NCBI GenBank assembly: GCA_027011835.1
Contig: JALUZN010000493.1
Span: 1-5,313, forward strand
Direction of reading: 5' to 3'
Source of the DNA: Draconibacterium sp.
Lineage (GTDB): Bacteria; Bacteroidota; Bacteroidia; Bacteroidales; Prolixibacteraceae
DNA: 5,313 bases
The notes beneath the pieces were generated by a model that was not told the DNA's origin, made no database searches, and worked only from the letters and a program-made list of their open reading frames with translations. Of the stretch, positions 1 through 5,313 are shown piece by piece. Position 1 is the stretch's first letter; every line of letters begins with the position of its first letter. The translations under genes and the position numbers were made by a program.

Positions 1-47
1 GTTTTTGGTTATGTGTTACAACTATTTTTTGTATAAACTCCCCACGT

Positions 48-1154
48 TTAAGCATGAAATATTAGCAGAGGAGTAGTGCCGTGAAACGCCATTTTACGTG
101 CCAGACTTGGGTTAAAGAGTCGCGATATCATATTTCGTTTATGTGTTGTAAGCGAAAGAATATCAATGTCTTCATCTTTAATAAACTGCTCGAGAGCATC
201 GAGCGGATTATTCCCCGTAATCAACCGGCAGTCGAAATCTTCTGTTCTGTATTTCTCTTTTAATATATCTTTCATGCCGTTTAATCGGGCTAAATCCCAG
301 TCGTTACCATTGGTTTCACCAACATGCAGGCAAACTGTTTTTATATCGAAAGGATAAAGAATAGCCATTAATTTATCGAGTGCCTGAAAATCTTTCTCGT
401 CGAAATTGGTAGCATACAATACTTTCGAGAACTCTTTTAACTCTTTTACCGGAGCATTTTCGGGAATAAGCAAAACCGGAACTTTGGCGTTATACATCAC
501 ATCGGCAGCAATACTTCCTATTGCATTTTTCGATGCCGATTGTCCGCTGCTGCCCAACACAATTAGCTGCGAACGATTTTCGTGTGCATAATCTAAAATA
601 TCCTCATCGGGATAACCCGACTTAATGATAAATTCAGTAGCCACTGTCTCCCACCTCTCTTTTCCAATTTCACCGGCAACTTTTGTAATAAACTCCTGAA
701 AATCTTTGTTAACCTTCTTTTCAGCTTCATCTTGGTTTAGCAAAAGCGACGAATCGTATGTATAAATGTCGCTAAACGGGACCGAATGAATAATAGGATT
801 AATGTAGCTGTGCATAAAAACTACTTTAACTTGCAAATGGCTTGCAATATTAAAGGCCATTTTACAAGCTTTCTCGGCATTAACAGAAAAATCAACCGGA
901 ACTAAAATATGTCGTTCTTTAACGTCCTGAATGGGCTCAACAATTGTCTTCTTCCCAAGAAAACTGTCTAAAACGGGAATTGCACTTGTGAGGTCTTTTT
1001 CAAGAATTTTTACACGTACAGTTGAAGAGGCCGCACCTTCAATAAGATTGATCTGTTCCAAATTACACTCAATCTCTTTTGCCTCAAGCTTCATTTTCAG
1101 AATATGAGCTTTTGAATAAGGCAAAACTACGATGGTAATTAATTTTTCTTCCAT
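48..1154 (-). CDS. Tandem universal stress protein with N-terminal DUF2007-like domain
   Basis: This is a cytoplasmic universal stress protein of 368 residues. Residues about 1-70 have the pattern of the DUF2007 (putative signal-transducing) domain: a hydrophobic strand, the helix KAHILKMKLEAKEIEC, and a second strand-helix ending in TSAIPVLDSF. USP domain 1 covers about 81-231, with the start motif ILVPVDFS (Asp88) and the nucleotide-loop motif GSSG...GS at 201-214. The family pattern is G-2X-G-9X-G-S/T; here the second spacer is 8 residues, so ATP binding is likely but not certain. USP domain 2 covers about 243-368. It has Asn250 where Asp is usual and lacks the glycine loop (LTTHKRNMISRLF), so it is probably a non-binding half, as is common in tandem USPs of this phylum. 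The ATG at 1152-1154 is the natural start; no Shine-Dalgarno sequence is visible. It is divergent from the gene at 1427 and appears monocistronic within the window. The family assignment is firm, but the signal or stress it responds to cannot be read from sequence. Confidence 0.93.
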   Translation of the reverse strand: MEEKLITIVVLPYSKAHILKMKLEAKEIECNLEQINLIEGAASSTVRVKILEKDLTSAIPVLDSFLGKKTIVEPIQDVKERHILVPVDFSVNAEKACKMAFNIASHLQVKVVFMHSYINPIIHSVPFSDIYTYDSSLLLNQDEAEKKVNKDFQEFITKVAGEIGKERWETVATEFIIKSGYPDEDILDYAHENRSQLIVLGSSGQSASKNAIGSIAADVMYNAKVPVLLIPENAPVKELKEFSKVLYATNFDEKDFQALDKLMAILYPFDIKTVCLHVGETNGNDWDLARLNGMKDILKEKYRTEDFDCRLITGNNPLDALEQFIKDEDIDILSLTTHKRNMISRLFNPSLARKMAFHGTTPLLIFHA

Positions 1155-1200
1155 GATTTTACGTTTTTAAATTCAGTTAAACATTTACTCAAACCACATA

Positions 1201-1224
1201 AGTTAAAGGCAGCAAACTTTAACT
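1201..1224. promoter_or_regulatory. Perfect 8-bp inverted repeat in the stress-gene leader
   Basis: AGTTAAAG at 1201-1208 and CTTTAACT at 1217-1224 are perfect inverted copies around an 8-base spacer, GCAGCAAA. The repeat lies 47-70 bases upstream of the stress protein ATG. On the minus strand the spacer reads TTTGCTGC, so it contains a TTTG of the kind used as the -33 element of Bacteroidota promoters, and a second TTTG follows at 1193-1190. A clean TAnnTTTG -7 element is not present. It could be an operator overlapping the promoter or a leader hairpin. The repeat is seen directly; the role is inferred. Confidence 0.4.
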
Positions 1225-1369
1225 CAATTTTTGAATAGAACAGTTGCTGCTCCCTTTTCCCGTTTATTCGAGTTGAAATTAAAGAAGTTACGTTTTTTAC
1301 TATTAAATTATTTGGGTTTCTCTTTTGTAAAAAATATGTTGACACTGAAGTGTTTAAAACAATTCGGCT

Positions 1370-1405
1370 TTTGGTAACAATTCCCGCTAATTCATTCTAA
1401 TTTCG
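1370..1405 (+). promoter_or_regulatory. Weak candidate Bacteroidota-type promoter
   Basis: TAATTTCG at 1398-1405 matches the Bacteroidota -7 consensus TAnnTTTG at all but one fixed base. A TTTG at 1370-1373 could be the -33 element, but the 24-base gap is longer than the usual 19-21. Transcription would start near 1411, leaving a leader of about 15 bases before the ATG at 1427. This is a weak call made mainly from position. Confidence 0.2.
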
Positions 1406-1426
1406 TACAATCAAAAACATCGGAAT

Positions 1427-1960
1427 ATGAAGCTGCTTATTTTTATATTTATTGTTCTCTTCCCTTTTTTTCAGGGAAAGCCGGTAAAAGATGTGATGGT
1501 TATTTTAGAAGATATTTCGGGAAAAACAGAAGTGGGGTCGCAAACTGTGGGCGAAAAGGGGAAAGCTGCATTTTTATATTTAAATGAAGGCAGTTACCGT
1601 TTGGTAATTAAATTTCCGCAGCAGAATGGGAAATGGATTAAAGAGAAACCAAAATACAGTACATTAACAAAAGCTACTTATAACAAAAAAAATAAAACCT
1701 ACTATTACCAAGGGAAGGAGGGTTATTTTGCATTGAAATTTAAAAAAGTCAGAAAAATAGACAAGGGAACTTTTCATCCGGTTTTTAAAGAGTTAAAAGG
1801 GAATTTAGAACGCCATGTTGTAATTGCCGAATTTGTTACAAAGAAAAACGGAGCTCAATTTTACCTTCAAATAAAAAAGCTTACTGCAGCTCAATTTAAA
1901 AGAGCAACCGATAAAATTCCAAACGAAATTTCAATGATTTCGATACGCGGAATAAAGTAA
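1427..1960 (+). CDS. Small secreted lysine-rich protein of unknown function
   Basis: I do not recognise this 177-residue protein. Residues 1-17 (MKLLIFIFIVLFPFFQG) form a typical short signal peptide with a hydrophobic core and a likely cleavage after Gly17. There is no lipobox cysteine, so export to the periplasm or beyond is expected. The mature part begins with a run of predicted beta strands (DVMVILEDISG, then KAAFLYLNEGSYRLVIKFP at about 46-64). This resembles the small beta-sandwich domains of the carboxypeptidase regulatory or SpaA-like kind, but that match is by eye and weak. Residues 68-110 are rich in Lys and Tyr, and the whole mature chain is strongly basic. The C-terminal half (about 115-177) alternates strands with the helix-like segment LTAAQFKRATDKI. 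The ATG at 1427 is chosen because the signal peptide begins there; no Shine-Dalgarno sequence precedes it. The gene is alone on its strand, divergent from the stress gene and convergent with kbl, so context gives no clue to function. Confidence 0.8.
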   Translation: MKLLIFIFIVLFPFFQGKPVKDVMVILEDISGKTEVGSQTVGEKGKAAFLYLNEGSYRLVIKFPQQNGKWIKEKPKYSTLTKATYNKKNKTYYYQGKEGYFALKFKKVRKIDKGTFHPVFKELKGNLERHVVIAEFVTKKNGAQFYLQIKKLTAAQFKRATDKIPNEISMISIRGIK

Positions 1961-2101
1961 TATCGACGTAAATTCGGGATAAATTAGAGAATGTTTTTTA
2001 GCATGTTCTATTCATAATGGTTCGGTGCATTTTTATAAACGCCTCATAGACAGATAATCACAAAGCATAAGGCAATTGTTGTAATTTACTAGAAATCAGA
2101 C

Positions 2102-2125
2102 CTTTGCGACTTTGCGACTTTGCGA
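2102..2125. repeat. Three tandem copies of the 8-mer CTTTGCGA
   Basis: CTTTGCGA occurs three times in a row without mismatch, at 2102-2109, 2110-2117 and 2118-2125, in the gap between two convergent genes. A partial inverted match, CACAAAG, lies at 2059-2065 and could pair with CTTTGCG. From memory, CTTTGCG-type tandem tracts are scattered between genes in many Bacteroidota and other environmental genomes, but I cannot name the family. The rest of the 219-base gap shows no gene and no strong hairpin with a T-run. Confidence 0.7.
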
Positions 2126-2179
2126 GAAACAAAAATTTAACGGAGTATTGTATTCAGAAACGAAATGAATTGAGTTGCA

Positions 2180-3367
2180 TCAAATAATTCCCAACTCTTT
2201 CCCCACTTTAATAAAAGCGTTTACAGCCGTATCGATTTGTGCAGTTGAATGAGCTGCCGAAAGCTGAACTCTGATTCGTGCTTTCCCGCGTGGTACCACC
2301 GGAAAGCAGAACCCAATAACATACACGCCTTCTTTTAGCAGTTCGTCGGCAAATTTTATGGCGAGCGGTTCGTCGTAAATCATTACCGGAACAATTGCGG
2401 TGTCGCCTTTTACGAGGTCGAAACCGGCTGCTTCCATTTTTTTGCGGAAATAATTGGCATTCGATTTTGTTTTTGCGGGTAACTCGTTGCTGCCCGAAAG
2501 TAAATCGATAACTTTAAGTGTAGCTCCAACAGTTGCCGGAGCCAACGTATTGGAAAAAAGATAGGGGCGCGAACGCTGGCGCAACATATCAATAATCTCT
2601 TTTTTGCCCGATGTACATCCGCCGTTTCCACCGCCCATTGCTTTCCCGAATGTGGTAGTAATAATGTCTATTTTTCCAAGCAATCCGTAATGTTCAGCCG
2701 TTCCGCGTCCGGTTGGTCCAATGTATCCGGTTGCATGCGAATCGTCGACCATTACCATTGCGTCGTACTTTTCGGCCAGTTCTACAATTGCGGGAAGATT
2801 GGCAATGTCGCCATCCATAGAGAAAACGCCATCGGTTACAATAATTTTATATTTGCTGTTGGCAGCATCTTTTAAACACTGCTCCAGCTCGTTCATGTCG
2901 GAGTGTTTGTAACGAAACCGTTGTGCTTTGCACAAACGTACCCCGTCGATAATTGATGCATGGTTTAACTCGTCGGAAATAATAGCCGAGTCGGGACCAA
3001 GAAGCGGTTCAAAAACTCCACCGTTAGCATCGAAAGCCGCCACATATAAAATAGTGTCTTCGGTTCCTAAAAACTCCGAAACTTTCTCTTCGAGCTCTTT
3101 ATGAATTTGCTGTGTACCACAGATAAATCGTACCGACGAAAGGCCAAAACCCCAGTCGTTCATAATATCCTGAGCAGCTTTAATTACCTCTTTATTGTTG
3201 GCAAGTCCAAGGTAATTGTTGGCACAGAAATTTAAAACAGTCTCTCCGGTTGAAACCGAAATCTCAGAACTTTGTGAGGTCGTAATTATTCGCTCGCTTT
3301 TATATAAACCTTGTTCTTTTAGCTCTTCAAGGGTTTTTTGCAGGTCGTCTTTTATTTGTCCGTACAT
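2180..3367 (-). CDS. kbl: Glycine C-acetyltransferase (2-amino-3-ketobutyrate CoA ligase)
   Basis: This is a PLP enzyme of the alpha-oxoamine synthase family that cleaves 2-amino-3-ketobutyrate with CoA to glycine and acetyl-CoA, the second step of threonine breakdown, in the cytoplasm. At 395 residues it is close to the usual length (E. coli Kbl has 398). Visible landmarks are FCANNYLGLA at 48-57, His136 in ELNHAS (cofactor stacking), VDDSHATG at 207-214 with Asp208 and His211 (pyridine ring contacts), the Schiff-base lysine Lys242 in TFGKAMGGG, and Arg366 in KARIRVQLS (substrate carboxylate). The stretch RQRSRPYLFSN at 263-273 is characteristic of Kbl and argues against the relatives BioF, HemA and serine palmitoyltransferase. 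The ATG at 3365-3367 gives the usual N terminus; its leader is AT-rich with no Shine-Dalgarno sequence. No threonine dehydrogenase gene adjoins it here. The 127-base gap to the surface gene upstream suggests its own promoter. No defect is seen. Confidence 0.96.
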   Translation of the reverse strand: MYGQIKDDLQKTLEELKEQGLYKSERIITTSQSSEISVSTGETVLNFCANNYLGLANNKEVIKAAQDIMNDWGFGLSSVRFICGTQQIHKELEEKVSEFLGTEDTILYVAAFDANGGVFEPLLGPDSAIISDELNHASIIDGVRLCKAQRFRYKHSDMNELEQCLKDAANSKYKIIVTDGVFSMDGDIANLPAIVELAEKYDAMVMVDDSHATGYIGPTGRGTAEHYGLLGKIDIITTTFGKAMGGGNGGCTSGKKEIIDMLRQRSRPYLFSNTLAPATVGATLKVIDLLSGSNELPAKTKSNANYFRKKMEAAGFDLVKGDTAIVPVMIYDEPLAIKFADELLKEGVYVIGFCFPVVPRGKARIRVQLSAAHSTAQIDTAVNAFIKVGKELGII

Positions 3368-3442
3368 AGTTATTAATGTTTATTTTTTTTCTGATTCAAG
3401 CACAAAATAAAGAAAAGTTATTGAAATTATAGGTGACAAAAA

Positions 3443-3452
3443 CAGAATTCTG
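3443..3452. promoter_or_regulatory. 10-bp palindrome upstream of kbl
   Basis: CAGAATTCTG is a perfect palindrome located 76-85 bases upstream of the kbl start codon, in the gap between kbl and the surface-protein gene. It could be an operator half, but a 10-bp palindrome may also occur by chance, and no recognised promoter element is cleanly spaced from it. Confidence 0.2.
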
Positions 3453-3494
3453 CACCGAAAAGTTATTTGGGTTGAGTATGTAATTCTTTTTCCT

Positions 3495-5087
3495 TTAACT
3501 GATTTTATGAATTGAAACATAAGTTTCTGCCGAACCGGGAACAAGCCCAATTAATTTGGAGAAAATATTTTGCCAAACCCAAATTTCGATGGTGTCGCCG
3601 GGGCGTAAATAGATAACATCGCTTACATTTGGTGCAAGGTTGTTTGGCAACTCAAAAAATAGCTCTTCGCCACCGGTAGCAAAAACAACTCCACTTCCCT
3701 GCAATTTATTTCCTTTCGAGAAAATAGTTGCCGGCAATCCACCTGTTCCCACATAAATTGCAATACAAACGTATCCGTTAACATTTAAAGCCGACGGGTT
3801 GTAGTCTTCCAAAAACATAAAGTCGGTTCGGGCATTTACCTGATAATACCCCTCTTCTATTGCTGTAAACTTTGTTGTTGCGGGGCCTCCCAAAGCAGAG
3901 GAGCCAACTGTGCCAAGTGTAAATTCGGCGTGAGTATCGTAGGTGGGCGTATCGAAATCTACAGGGTGCCAGGTGGCAAAAGGAATAATTTCGGGAGCAG
4001 CTCCCCCCGACTGAAATACGCGTGCACGACTTTGATTACTAAAACTTGTAATTCCCAAGGGCATTGCATTGTAGAGTGTTACTCCATCGTTTTGCAGGGC
4101 CGGTTGAAGTTGTAGTGCTGCCGAAATTTTAAATTCACCCATCGCGTTATCAATTCCCATTGAGTAGTTTAACCCTGAGTTTATAGCTGTAAACCCGATT
4201 GAAGCATTTCCTTGCGAGCCGGAAAAAGTATTGTCGATTTGCAATTGTGGTGCACTCATTCCGGTGGCATCGTTAATATGAAGGTAAGTTTGTGGCGAAT
4301 TAAAGCCAATTCCAACATTTCCGCTGTTGTAGAAAATATTACTTCCATTCACTCCCCAAACCGACCCCGGCAAAGTAACCGTATTTCCTCCCGAAATAGC
4401 AAGGTTATTTCCTGTAACGGAAAGTGTTTGAGACTCGTTGGCCGGCATCCATGCGGTACCGTTCCAGCCTAAAACCTGCCCGGCACTTGCTCCTTGTGGT
4501 GCAATCGATAACGGCAATCCTGTTGTTCCGTCGCCAATTAATGTGGTGTTGGTTTTTACAATTTGTGTACCCCAGTTGTCGCCCGGCAGTTTTACCGAGT
4601 TTCCACCCGAAATGGTAATTGTATCGGCATGTAACGAGAGAGTCTGAAGCTCATTCGAATCGTCTGAATCGGTTGAGCCGGGAGTCCATGTTGTACCGTT
4701 CCAGTATAGAACCTGTCCGTTGCTTGCCCCCTGTTTTGCCAGCTTAAGCGGAGATGCTGCTGTTCCGTCTCCATCGATAGTTGCATCGGTTTGGGCAACT
4801 TGTGTACCCCAGTTATCGCCGGTTCCTGTTCCTCCGCTTGGTAGCGATACTGTTCCTCCGTTTTTCGAAAGCGAAAGTTGATTCCCGGTTATCGAAAGTA
4901 CCTGAATTTCGTTGGTTGTATCAACATCGGCATTTTCTACCGTTTTGGCGTGCAGAGCATAAGGAACACTTAAAAATTTACTGGTACCAAAAGTGGTGTA
5001 ATTTGTCCCTCCCGAAACATCGAGTTCAATTTTTAGGAAAAAGTTGTCGTCTCCCCATTGAATCGCTGTAAATGTTCCGCTTTGCAC
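3495..5087 (-). CDS. C1q/TNF-like modular surface protein, 5'-truncated remnant
   Basis: From the only available start, a GTG at 5085-5087, this encodes 530 residues, but the real N terminus is missing. Residues 1-50 are the end of a Bacteroidota surface-protein N-terminal domain (WGDDNFFLKIELD, then SVPYALHAKT at 40-49). Residues 59-240 hold two and a half repeats: NEIQ/NELQ/NESQ-type strands followed by GDNWGTQ and GQVLxWNGTxWxP blocks. The element GNVGIG at 256-261 is typical of tail-fibre-like Bacteroidota proteins. Residues about 353-530 resemble a C1q/TNF jelly roll, with FTAIEEGYYQVNART at 407-421, the VIYLRPGDTIEIWVW strand at 491-505 and a final VSIHKIS. These domains usually form trimeric stalks and binding heads outside the cell. 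No sorting signal (Por or type A/B C-terminal domain) is evident. Coding sequence of the family continues in frame upstream of the GTG to about 5190 and then stops. The fragment therefore lacks a signal peptide and is probably a pseudogene, or at best a cytoplasmic product. The ligand is unknown. Confidence 0.8.
   Translation of the reverse strand: MQSGTFTAIQWGDDNFFLKIELDVSGGTNYTTFGTSKFLSVPYALHAKTVENADVDTTNEIQVLSITGNQLSLSKNGGTVSLPSGGTGTGDNWGTQVAQTDATIDGDGTAASPLKLAKQGASNGQVLYWNGTTWTPGSTDSDDSNELQTLSLHADTITISGGNSVKLPGDNWGTQIVKTNTTLIGDGTTGLPLSIAPQGASAGQVLGWNGTAWMPANESQTLSVTGNNLAISGGNTVTLPGSVWGVNGSNIFYNSGNVGIGFNSPQTYLHINDATGMSAPQLQIDNTFSGSQGNASIGFTAINSGLNYSMGIDNAMGEFKISAALQLQPALQNDGVTLYNAMPLGITSFSNQSRARVFQSGGAAPEIIPFATWHPVDFDTPTYDTHAEFTLGTVGSSALGGPATTKFTAIEEGYYQVNARTDFMFLEDYNPSALNVNGYVCIAIYVGTGGLPATIFSKGNKLQGSGVVFATGGEELFFELPNNLAPNVSDVIYLRPGDTIEIWVWQNIFSKLIGLVPGSAETYVSIHKIS
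4368..4820 (-). repeat. Two tandem 72-79 codon modules inside the surface gene
   Basis: Module 1 (4584-4820, 79 codons) and module 2 (4368-4583, 72 codons) both open with GDNWGTQ, pass through GDGT and a QGAS-GQVL-WNGT block, and close with an NExQTLS...ISGGN-V-LP strand pair. A half module carrying only the last part lies just upstream at 4821-4913. DNA identity is high locally: a 15-base stretch at 4563-4577 recurs exactly at 4800-4814. The 7-codon length difference falls before the NELQ segment, where module 1 has an extra Asp/Ser-rich linker. Confidence 0.85.
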
Positions 5088-5100
5088 GGTACCTCCTCCA
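5086..5100 (-). promoter_or_regulatory. Shine-Dalgarno-like stretch before the internal GTG
   Basis: The minus strand reads GGAGGAGGTACCGTG, so a strong AGGAGG match sits 4 bases before the GTG at 5085-5087. The same bases are the Gly-Gly-Gly-Thr codons of the conserved domain, and Shine-Dalgarno sites are little used in Bacteroidota. The match is probably a by-product of codons, although it could allow internal initiation. Confidence 0.4.
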
Positions 5101-5190
5101 ATATCGACATTAATTAAACCAAATGAATTTGTTGTAACATTGTGTGTCTCTACATAAACGGCACTTCCGGTTGTGGTTCCTTTTAAGGTG
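5088..5190 (-). pseudogene. In-frame 5' coding remnant of the surface gene
   Basis: Reading upstream of the GTG in the same frame gives 34 more family-like codons. They include TTTGSAVYVETHNVTTNSFG and LINVDIGGGT, the conserved strands that normally follow a signal peptide and an NYQAVVRD-type segment in this Bacteroidota family (recalled, not searched). Beyond the leading TLKG the next codons read P, E, L, F and then a TAA stop at 5202-5204. No ATG, GTG or TTG lies in frame between that stop and 5087. The missing portion, about 40 residues plus a signal peptide, is not found in any frame of the remaining DNA. This marks 5187-5190 as the likely breakpoint. Confidence 0.7.
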
Positions 5191-5249
5191 GGTTCTAAAA
5201 ATTAGTTTTTTTTCAATTTTTGACTTGATAAAATCGCAGAACCCTTTAA
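5183..5249. repeat. Nested imperfect inverted repeat at the truncation point
   Basis: GGGTTCT at 5190-5196 is inverted as AGAACCC at 5238-5244. TTAA lies outside each arm (5183-5186 and 5246-5249), with two more bases between on one side than on the other. Inside, AAAAATTAG at 5197-5205 pairs with CAATTTTT at 5214-5221 around eight T residues, with one bulged A. The outer arm begins exactly where the surface gene stops being recognisable. It may be a terminal repeat of a mobile element or a stable hairpin. Confidence 0.5.
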
Positions 5250-5313
5250 CGAGATTATCAAATCATTTCAAAAATACATTTCTTTACTAAGAATATAGCA
5301 TAATATTTCTATT
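5190..5313. mobile_element. Possible end of an insertion element, identity unknown
   Basis: From the GGGTTCT at 5190 to the window edge the DNA is very AT-rich and contains no open frame longer than a few dozen codons on either strand. It abruptly replaces the expected 5' end of the surface gene. A terminal inverted repeat followed by a noncoding subterminal stretch is how many insertion sequences begin, and GG-TTCT-type ends are reminiscent of the ISL3 family. No transposase sequence is inside the window, so this is inference only. A deletion or other rearrangement would look the same. Confidence 0.3.

Noticed and set aside
1139..1345. 68-residue minus-strand open frame overlapping the stress protein start
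   Set aside because: It reads through an AT-rich leader and the inverted repeat, has no family-like pattern, and overlaps the clear start of a real gene.
1342..1353. ACACTGAAGTGT partial palindrome upstream of the secreted-protein gene
   Set aside because: Five-base arms around two bases are expected often by chance, and no spacing to a promoter supports a role.
1988..2009. Possible terminator hairpin after the secreted-protein gene
   Set aside because: The stem AGAA-TG/CATGTTCT has a two-base bulge, few GC pairs and no T-run after it.
4781..5071. 96-residue plus-strand open frame inside the surface gene
   Set aside because: It lies antisense to conserved repeat modules whose protein-level pattern explains the sequence; the translated product has no recognisable features.
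5190..5244. Small miniature element (55 bp) inserted into an otherwise intact gene
   Set aside because: If so, family coding sequence should resume beyond 5249. The minus-strand frames there contain stops and nothing like the expected signal peptide or N-terminal segment.
5190..5244. Invertible phase-variation switch
   Set aside because: The arms are only 7 bases with 41 bases between, far shorter than known Bacteroidota invertible promoters, and no recombinase is seen.
5183..5250. Integron attC-like site
   Set aside because: A CTTTAAC resembling one core site is present, but a properly oriented GTTRRRY partner is missing, and no integrase or cassette is in view.

Overview
The window looks like chromosomal DNA of a Bacteroidota bacterium. 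I infer this from AT-rich intergenic leaders with almost no Shine-Dalgarno sequences, a tandem universal stress protein of the Bacteroidota style, and a modular surface protein with the N-terminal region (ending in a SVPYALHAKT motif) that is widespread in that phylum. A marine or anaerobic Marinilabiliales/Prolixibacteraceae-type organism would fit, but that is a guess from general familiarity, not a measurement.

Layout. Positions 48-1154 (minus): a 368-residue universal stress protein with an unusual DUF2007-like N-terminal domain followed by two USP domains. Positions 1155-1426: divergent intergenic region with a perfect 8-bp inverted repeat in the stress gene leader. Positions 1427-1960 (plus): a small, lysine-rich, secreted protein of unknown function. 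Positions 1961-2179: convergent intergenic region with three perfect tandem copies of an 8-mer. Positions 2180-3367 (minus): glycine C-acetyltransferase (2-amino-3-ketobutyrate CoA ligase, kbl), apparently complete. Positions 3495 to about 5190 (minus): a long modular surface-type protein with two and a half internal repeats, a GNVGIG element of the tail-fibre-like proteins, and a C1q/TNF-like C-terminal domain. Positions 5190-5313: AT-rich DNA with no recognisable gene, starting with a nested inverted repeat.

The genes do not form an obvious pathway. Stress response, threonine/glycine catabolism and a surface protein sit side by side, mostly as single transcription units. The most interesting spot is the right edge. 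The modular surface gene has lost its start codon, signal peptide and first conserved strands. Its in-frame coding sequence stops making sense exactly where a GGGTTCT/AGAACCC inverted repeat begins, which suggests insertion or rearrangement. The only usable start left is a GTG preceded by a Shine-Dalgarno-like stretch that is really made of glycine codons. I did not find a convincing new multi-gene system in this window.
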